From Actinomycetota bacterium (GTDB lineage: Bacteria > Actinomycetota > Humimicrobiia > Humimicrobiales > Humimicrobiaceae), in contig JACVJB010000025.1 in the NCBI GenBank assembly GCA_015711775.1, forward strand, positions 1-8,881: DNA of 8,881 nt, read 5' to 3'. Both the position numbers and the translations under genes were made by a program. How positions within the stretch are numbered: position 1 is the stretch's first letter; every line of letters begins with the position of its first letter. Shown in pieces: positions 1 to 7,306 of this stretch. The notes under the pieces were generated by a model. It ran no database searches. It had not been told where the DNA came from and saw only the letters and a program-made list of their open reading frames with translations.

Positions 1-7
1 GACCCCT

Positions 8-20
8 GTTTAATTTAAAC
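8..20. promoter_or_regulatory. Short palindrome upstream of xylB promoter, possible operator
   Basis: GTTTAA-T-TTAAAC is a perfect 6-bp inverted repeat with a 1-nt centre. It lies about 20 bp upstream of the candidate -35 box of xylB. The same half-sites recur at 1794-1811 with a 6-nt centre. In A+T-rich DNA such palindromes arise by chance, so this is only a candidate binding site. Confidence 0.25.
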
Positions 21-40
21 TAATTTTTTTTAAAAAAAGC

Positions 41-69
41 TTAAGAAAAAAGAGCTTTCTAAGTATAAT
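41..69 (+). promoter_or_regulatory. Candidate vegetative promoter for xylB
   Basis: TTAAGA (41-46, four of six matches to TTGACA) is followed after 17 bp by a perfect TATAAT (64-69). Transcription would start near 76 and give a leader of about 60 nt before the xylB start codon. A second perfect TATAAT lies at 89-94 but has no good -35 box. Box matches are seen directly; activity is inferred. Confidence 0.5.
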
Positions 70-138
70 GATTTTAAATTCAAAACCGTATAATTTTATT
101 ATTTCTTGAAGATATACTTTTAAAACAGGGGAAAGATT

Positions 139-1665
139 ATGCAATATCTTATAGGCATGGACATAGGCACAAGCTCAACCCGGGCAATTATTACTGATGA
201 GAACGGCAAGCTCATAGCTTCAGCTACAAGCGACTATCCGCTAATGACACCAAAACCAGGCTGGGCAGAACAGAATCCCCTCCACTGGTGGAACGCTTCT
301 ATTATTGTCATAAAAGAAGTACTGGAAAAATCAGGCATATCCCCTAAAGATATTGCTGCAATAGGGCCTTCGGGCCAGATGCATGGAAGCGTTTTTCTTG
401 ACAGCAGTGGAGATGTTTTAAGGCCCGCGCTTTTATGGTGTGACCAGCGCACACAGAAACAGTGTGATTTAATCTATGATATTTTTGGTTACGAAGGTTT
501 TATAAAACTCTCATACAATAAAGCGCTGACAGGCTTTACTGCACCGAAAATACTCTGGCTGAGGGAAAATGAGCCGGAAAACTACAAAAAAATTTATAAA
601 ATCCTTCTTCCCAAGGATTATATAAGATTCAAGCTTTCAGGGATATGTGCAACTGAGGTATCAGATGCCTCCGGGACGATACTGATGGATATTGCAAAAA
701 GGAACTGGTCCGATGAAATACTTGAAGGACTGGATATTGAAAAATCGCATCTTCCTGATGTGTATGAGTCAAATTATGTATCATCAAAAGTAAGCGCTGA
801 GGCTGCAAAATTGACTGGCCTTATTGAGGGAACTCCTATTGTGGGGGGTGCCGGTGATCAGGCCGGAGGAGCAGTGGGAAGCGGCATAGTTACCCCGGGG
901 CTCATTTCAGATTATCTTGGAACATCAGGTGTCGTTTTTTCATACAGCGACAGTCCGGTCTATGACAGCCAGGGAAGGCTTCACTCATTCTGCCATGCAG
1001 TAAACGGAAAGTGGCACCTCATGGGAGTAACTCTTTCAGCCGCAGGTTCCCTTAAATGGTATGATGATAGCTTCGGACCCAGCAGGCAGGTAATAGAACA
1101 GCATCCTCAGCAAAAGAGTTATAAGCTTCTTGATATTCAGGCGGAAAAGATAAAACCCGGCGCAGACGGGCTGATTTTTCTCCCGTATCTCTCGGGTGAA
1201 AGAACGCCTTATGCTGACCCGAATGCCCGCGGAGTCTTCTTTGGTCTTTCTTATGTGCATGGCCAGGATCATTTTGTAAGGGCAATACTTGAAGGAGTCG
1301 CATTCAGTCAGTTTGACTGTCTGCGGCTTATGAATGAAACAGGGATAAAATCTGATAAGGTCATACTGTTTGGAGGAGGAGCAAGAAGCAGTCTCTGGAA
1401 GCAGATAACAGCAGATATATTTGATACAAAAATTGTTACTTTAAATGTTGAGGAAGGGCCCTCTTATGGAGGAGCGCTTCTTGCAGGTGTGGGATGCGGA
1501 ATATACAGCAATATTGTTGAGGCTGCACACAAAGTAATTAAAGAAGCGGACGAAGTATTGCCAAATCCTGATAATGTTGAAAAATATAAAAAGATTTATG
1601 AAATTTATAAATCCCTGTACGCTGACCTGAAAGAAGATTTTACAAAATTGAATGCAGCGCTTTAA
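139..1665 (+). CDS. xylB: Xylulokinase (FGGY carbohydrate kinase family)
   Basis: Predicted cytoplasmic ATP-dependent kinase that phosphorylates D-xylulose to xylulose 5-phosphate, feeding pentoses into the pentose phosphate pathway. The 508-residue product is close to the usual 480-510. The N-terminal FGGY domain opens with the phosphate-binding MDIGTSS (D8). GPSGQMHG at 76-83 carries the MHG signature typical of xylulokinases. GAGDQAGG places the likely catalytic aspartate at D240. The C-terminal domain has SGERTP (352-357) and the nucleotide-binding GGGARS (412-417). The ATG at 139 follows AGGGGA with a 6-nt gap, so the start is secure. No xylA, transporter or sugar regulator is visible beside it, so the substrate rests on family resemblance; another ketopentose or related sugar is possible. 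It appears to be transcribed alone, with 181 bp before the next gene. Confidence 0.92.
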   Translation: MQYLIGMDIGTSSTRAIITDENGKLIASATSDYPLMTPKPGWAEQNPLHWWNASIIVIKEVLEKSGISPKDIAAIGPSGQMHGSVFLDSSGDVLRPALLWCDQRTQKQCDLIYDIFGYEGFIKLSYNKALTGFTAPKILWLRENEPENYKKIYKILLPKDYIRFKLSGICATEVSDASGTILMDIAKRNWSDEILEGLDIEKSHLPDVYESNYVSSKVSAEAAKLTGLIEGTPIVGGAGDQAGGAVGSGIVTPGLISDYLGTSGVVFSYSDSPVYDSQGRLHSFCHAVNGKWHLMGVTLSAAGSLKWYDDSFGPSRQVIEQHPQQKSYKLLDIQAEKIKPGADGLIFLPYLSGERTPYADPNARGVFFGLSYVHGQDHFVRAILEGVAFSQFDCLRLMNETGIKSDKVILFGGGARSSLWKQITADIFDTKIVTLNVEEGPSYGGALLAGVGCGIYSNIVEAAHKVIKEADEVLPNPDNVEKYKKIYEIYKSLYADLKEDFTKLNAAL

Positions 1666-1846
1666 GTCCATAGCATGTGCATTTATGTATATATACATGT
1701 ATCTTATTTTGTGATATATTAGTTTTTTAATCTGTTTAATAAAAATTTAATCTATATTAATATGCAGAAGTCTACTCTTAATGATTATGTCTGGTTTAAC
1801 TGAATTTAAACTATTTCTACAAAACATTAGTTATTTTTAATTCCTT
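1666..1846. other. Intergenic gap between xylB and the methyltransferase
   Basis: Very A+T-rich and without a credible gene. It contains a perfect 14-nt palindrome ATGTATATATACAT at 1685-1698, which could form a weak hairpin at the end of the xylB transcript but lacks a clean T-run. TATATT at 1753-1758 is a possible -10 box without a good -35. There is also the inverted repeat at 1794-1811. No clear terminator or strong promoter was found. Confidence 0.6.
1794..1811. promoter_or_regulatory. Inverted repeat upstream of the methyltransferase gene
   Basis: GTTTAA-CTGAAT-TTAAAC has perfect 6-bp arms with a 6-nt centre, ending 35 bp before the methyltransferase start. The arms are identical to those at 8-20, and the longer string AATTTAAACTA is shared by both places (12-22 and 1803-1813). 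It may be a regulator site, but low complexity makes chance a real alternative. Confidence 0.25.
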
Positions 1847-2716
1847 ATGGAAGTTATTAAGAAACTGCCGACAAATAAAATAATATGCGGTGATTGCCAG
1901 CATATTATAAAATCATTTCCGGATAACAGTATTGACCTGATAATGACTTCACCACCTTATGCAGACAGCCGAAAAAAAACATATGGCGGGATTTTACCTG
2001 ATGAATATCCAGACTGGTTTTTTCCAAAAAGCGCAGAATTTTTAAGAGTTTTAAAACCAACAGGTACTTTTATCTTAAATATTAAAGAAAAGGTTGTGGA
2101 TGGCCAAAGACATACCTATGTATTAGAGATAATACTGGGGATGAAAAAGCAGGGATGGCTTTGGACTGAGGAGTTTATCTGGCATAAAAAAAACTGTTAC
2201 CCTGGAAAGTGGCCTAACAGGTTCAGGGATGCATGGGAAAGATGTCTTCAGTTTAATAAGGAAAAGAAATTTAATATGTATCAGGATAATGTAATGCTTC
2301 CAGTTGGAAGCTGGTCAAAAACCAGGTTAAAAAAACTTGGCAGCATGGATAAAATAAGATTTGAGTCACAAAGTAAAAGCGGATTTGGCAAAAATATTGC
2401 AAACTGGCTTGACAGGGATATGGTATATCCGACAAATGTATTGCATCTTGCAACAGAATGTTCATACAAAGACCATAGCGCGCCTTTTCCCGTTGAGTTG
2501 CCCGAATGGTTTATAAAACTATTTACTTTGGAGGGTGACATTGTCTTGGATCCTTTTTCAGGTTCCGGAACTTCAGCCCTTGCTGCCGCCAGGCTGGGTA
2601 GAAACTATATTGGAATAGAAATCCTGGAAAATTATTGTGAAGCATCAAGAAATAAACTGCTTAATGTGGAAGATACTCTTTTTAAAATAAGCTCAACAGG
2701 AGCTAAATATGACTGA
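1847..2716 (+). CDS. DNA amino-methyltransferase, beta-class motif order (probable N4-cytosine, possibly N6-adenine)
   Basis: Predicted S-adenosylmethionine-dependent enzyme that methylates an exocyclic amino group in a specific DNA sequence (DNA methylase N-4/N-6 family). The 289-residue product has catalytic motif IV, TSPPY, at residues 34-38 near the N-terminus. The SAM-binding motif I, DPFSGSGT, is at 235-242 near the C-terminus, followed by AARLGRNYIGIE. This order defines the beta class. A serine before PPY is more usual in N4-cytosine enzymes, while N6-adenine enzymes mostly have D/N-PPY, so N4-cytosine is favoured but not certain. The ATG at 1847 is the first possible start after an in-frame stop at 1838, yet it has no recognisable Shine-Dalgarno sequence; a leaderless or weakly translated message is possible. 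No intact restriction endonuclease adjoins it, so it is probably solitary or the survivor of a restriction-modification pair. Confidence 0.88.
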   Translation: MEVIKKLPTNKIICGDCQHIIKSFPDNSIDLIMTSPPYADSRKKTYGGILPDEYPDWFFPKSAEFLRVLKPTGTFILNIKEKVVDGQRHTYVLEIILGMKKQGWLWTEEFIWHKKNCYPGKWPNRFRDAWERCLQFNKEKKFNMYQDNVMLPVGSWSKTRLKKLGSMDKIRFESQSKSGFGKNIANWLDRDMVYPTNVLHLATECSYKDHSAPFPVELPEWFIKLFTLEGDIVLDPFSGSGTSALAAARLGRNYIGIEILENYCEASRNKLLNVEDTLFKISSTGAKYD

Positions 2717-2802
2717 TATGCAAATTATTGAAATACAAAAAGGGGAAAATTGATTGGGATAAACTTGTTAAATTTAACAGCGGAAAAATACAGGGAAAAT
2801 AA
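2709..2802 (+). other. Possible short or decayed reading frame overlapping the methyltransferase stop
   Basis: An ATG at 2709 overlaps the end of the methyltransferase gene by 8 nt, as a translationally coupled partner gene would. It opens only 14 codons (stop 2751-2753). In the next frame, reading continues without a stop from 2713 to 2802 and encodes a plausible-looking stretch, KIDWDKLVKFNSGKIQGK. Joining the two frames would need one frameshift near the A/G-rich run at 2737-2749. It may be the 5' remnant of a lost partner gene, a real tiny peptide, or chance. The product is not recognised. Confidence 0.2.
2766..2779. repeat. Perfect 14-nt palindrome between methyltransferase and aminotransferase
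   Basis: TGTTAAATTTAACA is a perfect palindrome about 80 bp upstream of the aminotransferase start. It resembles, without matching, the GTTTAA/TTAAAC elements at 8-20 and 1794-1811. It may be an operator for the downstream gene. A second A+T-only palindrome, AATAATATATTATT, lies at 2834-2847 just before the ribosome binding site. Confidence 0.25.
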
Positions 2803-2860
2803 GTTTTTAGCCTATTAATTCTAAGGTTTTTTTAATAATATATTATTTAAAAAGGTTGCT

Positions 2861-4084
2861 ATGAAAGAAAATATTACAGACATGAAAAAATATTTATCAG
2901 AAAGGGTTTTAAAACTGGAAGAGAGCCCCACATTTGCCCTTGAAAAAAAAGTTGATATGCTTGATGGCCAGCTTAAAGCAAAAGGGGATTATGTGGTAAG
3001 GTTTGGTATAGGACAACCTGATTTTAATACGCCTGACAATATAAAGGTTGCTGCTAAAACTGCAATTGATGAAAATAAAACAAAGTACACTGCTTCTACT
3101 GGAATCAAGGAGCTCAAGCAGGCAATAGTTGACAAGCTTGCCAGGGATAACAATCTTGATTACGGGCTCGAGAATATTTTTGTCGGAAACGGCGGCAAAC
3201 AGGTGCTTGACGCAATAATTCGGGCATTTGTAAATACCCGTGATGCTGTACTTGTGCCAAAGCCATACTGGGTAAGTTATACACAGCAGGTTGTATTATC
3301 GGAAGGCATACCTCTTGAAGTAGATTTTAATGACTTTCTGAAAATAGATGTCGAGCATTTAAAATCCCTCATAAAACAGCACGGAAGCAGAATTAAATGC
3401 CTTATCTTAAACAGCCCGGGCAATCCCACCGGTGCAGTTTACAACCTTAAGGAGTTAAAAGAAATTGCATCAATCTGTGTGGATAATAATATCTTTATAA
3501 TTTCAGATGAAGTGTATGAAATATTTATATTCGGCAATGCCGCTCATATAAGCGCTGCAAGCCTTGGAGATGAAGTTAAGAATATAACACTTACAGTAAA
3601 TGCTGTATCAAAAACTTATGCCATGACAGGATGGAGAATAGGGTATATAGCCGCTCATAAAGATATAATTTCACAGATGACAAAAATACAGGACCAGTCC
3701 GCGTCCAATCCCTGCACACCCGCACAGTGGGCAGCAGTGGAAGCATTAAACGGGGACCAGCAATCAGTTGAGCTAATGCGTCTCGAATATGAAAAAAGAA
3801 GGGACTATATTTACAAAAGGCTTACCAGTATTGACGGCATTAAATGCAGCCTGCCCGAGGGCGCTTTTTATGTATTTCCTGATGTAAGCAGTTTTTACAA
3901 AGGCGATATAAAAAATTCATTTGATTTTTCCTCACAATTGCTTGAAAAAGCATATGTTGCTGTTGTGCCGGGCGCAGCTTTCGGTGATGACAGTTTTGTA
4001 AGAATAAGCTATGCAACCGCTATTGATAAAATAAAAGAAGGCATGGACAGATTTGAAAAATTCTGCAGGAATTTAAGCGGGTAA
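2861..4084 (+). CDS. Pyridoxal-phosphate aminotransferase, class I (aspartate aminotransferase-like)
   Basis: Predicted cytosolic PLP enzyme that exchanges amino groups between an amino acid, probably aspartate or an aromatic or prephenate-type substrate, and a 2-oxo acid such as 2-oxoglutarate. The 407-residue fold-type I sequence shows GIGQPDFNTP and the KYTASTGIKELK segment near the N-terminus. NSPGNPTG is at 184-191, with N188 expected to contact PLP. SDEVY follows, with D216 and Y219. SKTYAMTGWRIGY contains the Schiff-base lysine K251 and phosphate-binding R259. R381 in RISYA should bind the substrate alpha-carboxylate. Overall it resembles the Thermus/Bacillus-type (1b) aspartate aminotransferases, but exact specificity cannot be read from motifs. 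The ATG at 2861 follows AAAGG (2851-2855) at 5 nt and is preferred over the ATG at 2882. Nothing links it functionally to its neighbours. Confidence 0.9.
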   Translation: MKENITDMKKYLSERVLKLEESPTFALEKKVDMLDGQLKAKGDYVVRFGIGQPDFNTPDNIKVAAKTAIDENKTKYTASTGIKELKQAIVDKLARDNNLDYGLENIFVGNGGKQVLDAIIRAFVNTRDAVLVPKPYWVSYTQQVVLSEGIPLEVDFNDFLKIDVEHLKSLIKQHGSRIKCLILNSPGNPTGAVYNLKELKEIASICVDNNIFIISDEVYEIFIFGNAAHISAASLGDEVKNITLTVNAVSKTYAMTGWRIGYIAAHKDIISQMTKIQDQSASNPCTPAQWAAVEALNGDQQSVELMRLEYEKRRDYIYKRLTSIDGIKCSLPEGAFYVFPDVSSFYKGDIKNSFDFSSQLLEKAYVAVVPGAAFGDDSFVRISYATAIDKIKEGMDRFEKFCRNLSG

Positions 4085-4092
4085 TTTATTAT

Positions 4093-4125
4093 ACATAAGC
4101 ATGATTTCAGCAATGTATGTTTTTT
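4093..4125 (+). terminator. Weak candidate terminator of the aminotransferase gene
   Basis: ACATA (4093-4097) pairs with TATGT (4116-4120), and CAT (4100-4102) with ATG (4113-4115) across a 2-nt bulge, followed by a run of six T (4120-4125). The stem is A+T-rich and short, so termination may be inefficient. Its position 9 nt after the stop codon supports the call. Confidence 0.35.
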
Positions 4126-4224
4126 AGAAGCAAATTGCCTTTTGCAATACTTGTTTGCCCATGCATTTAGTATTCAAACTCTTTAATCCATTATTAACAC
4201 TGGTTTTACTATATATAAATAATT

Positions 4225-4241
4225 TTTCACTTAAAGTGAAA
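4225..4241. promoter_or_regulatory. Perfect inverted repeat, candidate operator site 1 upstream of hspR
   Basis: TTTCACTT-A-AAGTGAAA has perfect 8-bp arms around a single A. It lies about 40 bp upstream of the TTGACA box at 4282. The nine bases CACTTAAAG recur at 7194-7202, just after hsp20. It differs from the HAIR consensus in sequence and spacing, so binding by the encoded MerR-type protein is a hypothesis. Confidence 0.4.
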
Positions 4242-4281
4242 TTAAATTTTAATTTATTTTTAAATTTTTTTTTACTAATAC

Positions 4282-4310
4282 TTGACAACCTGTTTTTTTT
4301 TATTTAAACT
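4282..4310 (+). promoter_or_regulatory. Candidate promoter P1 of the heat-shock operon
   Basis: A perfect TTGACA (4282-4287) is followed after 17 bp by TAAACT (4305-4310, four of six matches to TATAAT). The start would be near 4317, giving a leader of about 87 nt. The -10 box lies inside the inverted repeat at 4300-4328, as expected for a repressed promoter. Confidence 0.45.
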
Positions 4311-4328
4311 TTAATAAAGTTAAAATAA
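4300..4328. promoter_or_regulatory. 29-nt near-perfect inverted repeat overlapping the P1 -10 box, candidate operator site 2
   Basis: Fourteen-base arms (4300-4313 and 4315-4328) around a central A at 4314 pair with a single mismatch (4306 against 4322). The core AACTTTA-A-TAAAGTT (4307-4321) is perfect. It covers the candidate -10 box and start point of P1, so a protein bound here would block transcription. The outer arms are A/T only, but the length exceeds what low complexity readily gives. Confidence 0.45.
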
Positions 4329-4350
4329 GTCGAAGTTAAAGAGTTATTGC

Positions 4351-4368
4351 ATGAATTTATAATTTCAT
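4351..4368. promoter_or_regulatory. Imperfect palindrome containing a consensus -10 box (candidate P2 / operator site 3)
   Basis: ATGAATTTATAATTTCAT is palindromic except for one mispaired position in each arm. It contains a perfect TATAAT (4358-4363). The best -35 match at 17 bp is poor (GTTAAA, 4335-4340, three of six). A start near 4370 would leave a 34-nt leader before the regulator. It may be a second promoter with its own operator, or simply an A+T-rich leader. Confidence 0.35.
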
Positions 4369-4403
4369 AAGTGTAAAAAGAGAAGAAGGCATGGTGACTG
4401 TTA

Positions 4404-4718
4404 TTGTTTAATAATACTGACAAGAGCTATCCTATAGAACTTGTTGCTGATTTTCTGGGAGTAAACAGCAGGACTTTATATTATTACGAGAGGTTCAGTC
4501 TTGTATGCCCTGCCAGACGAGGCAGGAAAAGGTATTATTCAAAACAGGACATAAGCTGGCTTGAATACATAAGAGAGCTTATGTATGACCAGGGAATGAA
4601 CCTGAGATCAATAATAGTCCTTATAAAAAGGCGTGATAATGTAATACTTACAAGATGTCCTGAAGACGTGGTAAACAGTTTTAAGAATTACCTTATGAAA
4701 ATGGATGATTATTTTTAA
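4404..4718 (+). CDS. hspR: MerR-family regulator, HspR-type (probable heat-shock repressor)
   Basis: Predicted DNA-binding protein that represses its own chaperone operon; known HspR proteins do this with DnaK as co-repressor. The 104-residue product begins with a MerR winged helix-turn-helix: YPIELVADFLGVNSRTLYYYE (residues 9-29), then PARRGRKRYYSKQDI (36-50), the wing region. A short helix with DQGMNLRSI (62-70) matches the 'GVNLAGV' segment of HspR proteins. It is somewhat short for HspR and has no large effector domain. Cysteines lie at 35 and 85. The start is a TTG: an in-frame TGA at 4395 excludes upstream starts other than a CTG at 4398, and GGTGA (4393-4397) sits 6 nt before the TTG. 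The gene lies 26 bp upstream of dnaK. Family is clear; the HspR role is inferred mainly from context. Confidence 0.78.
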   Translation: MFNNTDKSYPIELVADFLGVNSRTLYYYERFSLVCPARRGRKRYYSKQDISWLEYIRELMYDQGMNLRSIIVLIKRRDNVILTRCPEDVVNSFKNYLMKMDDYF

Positions 4719-4744
4719 TATTTAATATGAAAGGAAAAATTTAA

Positions 4745-6682
<1,938 letters not shown>

Positions 6683-6736
6683 TAATAAATAAGTCGATAA
6701 CGATAAAACAAAAAAATATTGAAAGGGGGATTCAAA

Positions 6737-7192
6737 ATGCCAATAGTAAGATGGGATCCGTTCAGGGAACTGTTTCAGGCAAGAGATGAAATCGGAAGAT
6801 GGTTTGGTGATCTGGCTGAAAAAGAAAAAGACGAAAGAAGGTCAGCAGTATGGGCTCCGAATGTTGATATAAAAGAAACTGAAACTGAAGTTACAGTAAG
6901 AGCTGATCTGCCGGGGATTAAAATGGAGGACATTGATGTTTCTGTTGATGAAAACCAGCTCATTATAAAAGGTGAGCGAAAATTTGAAAAAGAAGAGAAA
7001 GAAAAAGACTACATCAGAGTGGAAAGAAGCTATGGTTCATTTTACAGATCGTTTGATATTGGAGTTCCGATAAAAGCTGATGAAGTAAAGGCAAGCTATG
7101 CAGACGGCGTTCTTGATATCACCATACCAAAGGCCGAAATTAAGAAACCCAAAAAAGTAGAGATATCAGTTTCAAAAAAAGAGAGTAAGTAG
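6737..7192 (+). CDS. Small heat-shock protein, Hsp20 / alpha-crystallin family
   Basis: ATP-independent holdase that forms oligomers and keeps unfolding proteins soluble for refolding by DnaK and ClpB. The 151-residue product has a short N-terminal arm beginning MPIVRWDPFRELFQ. An alpha-crystallin domain spans about 38-133: PNVDIKETETEVTVRADLPG, the RSYGSFYRSF loop (98-107), and the family signature A-S-Y-A-D-G-V-L at 119-126. A short charged tail contains VEISV (141-145), a version of the I/V-x-I/V motif that docks neighbouring subunits. The ATG at 6737 is preferred because AAAGGGGGA (6722-6730) lies 6 nt before it; the in-frame TTG at 6719 would overlap that ribosome binding site. It sits 54 bp after dnaK and is followed by a strong stem-loop, which may set its expression apart from the genes downstream. 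Confidence 0.95.
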   Translation: MPIVRWDPFRELFQARDEIGRWFGDLAEKEKDERRSAVWAPNVDIKETETEVTVRADLPGIKMEDIDVSVDENQLIIKGERKFEKEEKEKDYIRVERSYGSFYRSFDIGVPIKADEVKASYADGVLDITIPKAEIKKPKKVEISVSKKESK

Positions 7193-7248
7193 ACACTTAA
7201 AGGTAATGATTTGCCTGATACAGTAATATGTAATTTAAAGATAGACTA

Positions 7249-7279
7249 ACTGCCCATAGCACAGCTTGCTATGGGCAGT
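7249..7279 (+). terminator. Strong stem-loop between hsp20 and the J-protein gene, without U-tract
   Basis: ACTGCCCATAGCA (7249-7261) is exactly complementary to TGCTATGGGCAGT (7267-7279), giving a perfect 13-bp stem with a 5-nt loop (CAGCT). Neither side has a T-run; the downstream bases are AATATATTAAG. It is therefore not a standard intrinsic terminator. More likely roles are protecting the 3' end of a processed hspR-dnaK-hsp20 message, partial termination, or an RNase site. It leaves the ribosome binding site of the next gene free. Confidence 0.6.
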
Positions 7280-7306
7280 AATATATTAAGATAAAAGGTG
7301 AACTTT

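Larger units (their letters stand above)
3..131. repeat. Long-range inverted repeat bracketing the xylB leader
   Basis: CCCCTGTTT at 3-11 is the exact reverse complement of AAACAGGGG at 123-131. The right arm includes most of the xylB ribosome binding site (AGGGGA, 127-132). The left arm lies upstream of the best xylB promoter candidate. It could therefore pair with the ribosome binding site only in a transcript that starts further upstream; otherwise it would act at the DNA level or have no function. The repeat is directly visible and any function is inference. Confidence 0.4.
4085..4403. other. 319-bp regulatory gap ahead of the heat-shock operon
   Basis: This gap separates the aminotransferase from the hspR-type regulator and contains no credible gene. 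It holds a possible weak terminator (4093-4125), a small hairpin ATTGC-CTTTT-GCAAT (4134-4148), three inverted repeats (4225-4241, 4300-4328, 4351-4368), two promoter candidates, and the ribosome binding site of the regulator. The octamer AAGTKAAA occurs three times on the + strand (4234-4241, 4317-4324, 4333-4340). Neither CIRCE nor a HAIR-consensus site was found. Confidence 0.7.

Noticed and set aside
36..58. AAAGCT / AGCTTT hairpin as a terminator of an upstream gene
   Set aside because: The stem is only 6 bp with an 11-nt loop and no following T-run.
2834..2847. AATAATATATTATT with TATATT as a promoter of the aminotransferase
   Set aside because: A start seven bases after this -10 would fall at or inside the ribosome binding site at 2851-2855, leaving no usable leader, and the -35 match is poor.
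4085..4403. CIRCE element (TTAGCACTC-N9-GAGTGCTAA) or HAIR site
   Set aside because: Read by eye on both strands; no convincing match. CTTGACA at 4281-4287 resembles half a HAIR site but has no inverted partner at the right spacing and is better read as a -35 box.
4391..4408. ATG at 4391 as the hspR start
   Set aside because: It is out of frame with the regulator and stops after six codons.
6719..6736. TTG start six codons upstream for hsp20
   Set aside because: The intervening bases are the ribosome binding site AAAGGGGGA for ATG 6737, and small heat-shock proteins commonly begin near MPIVRWDPF.
7298..7306. GTG start three codons upstream for the J-protein gene
   Set aside because: The GTG is part of the Shine-Dalgarno AAAGGTGA, and class B J-proteins begin directly with the [16 protein letters not shown] sequence, so ATG 7307 is better.
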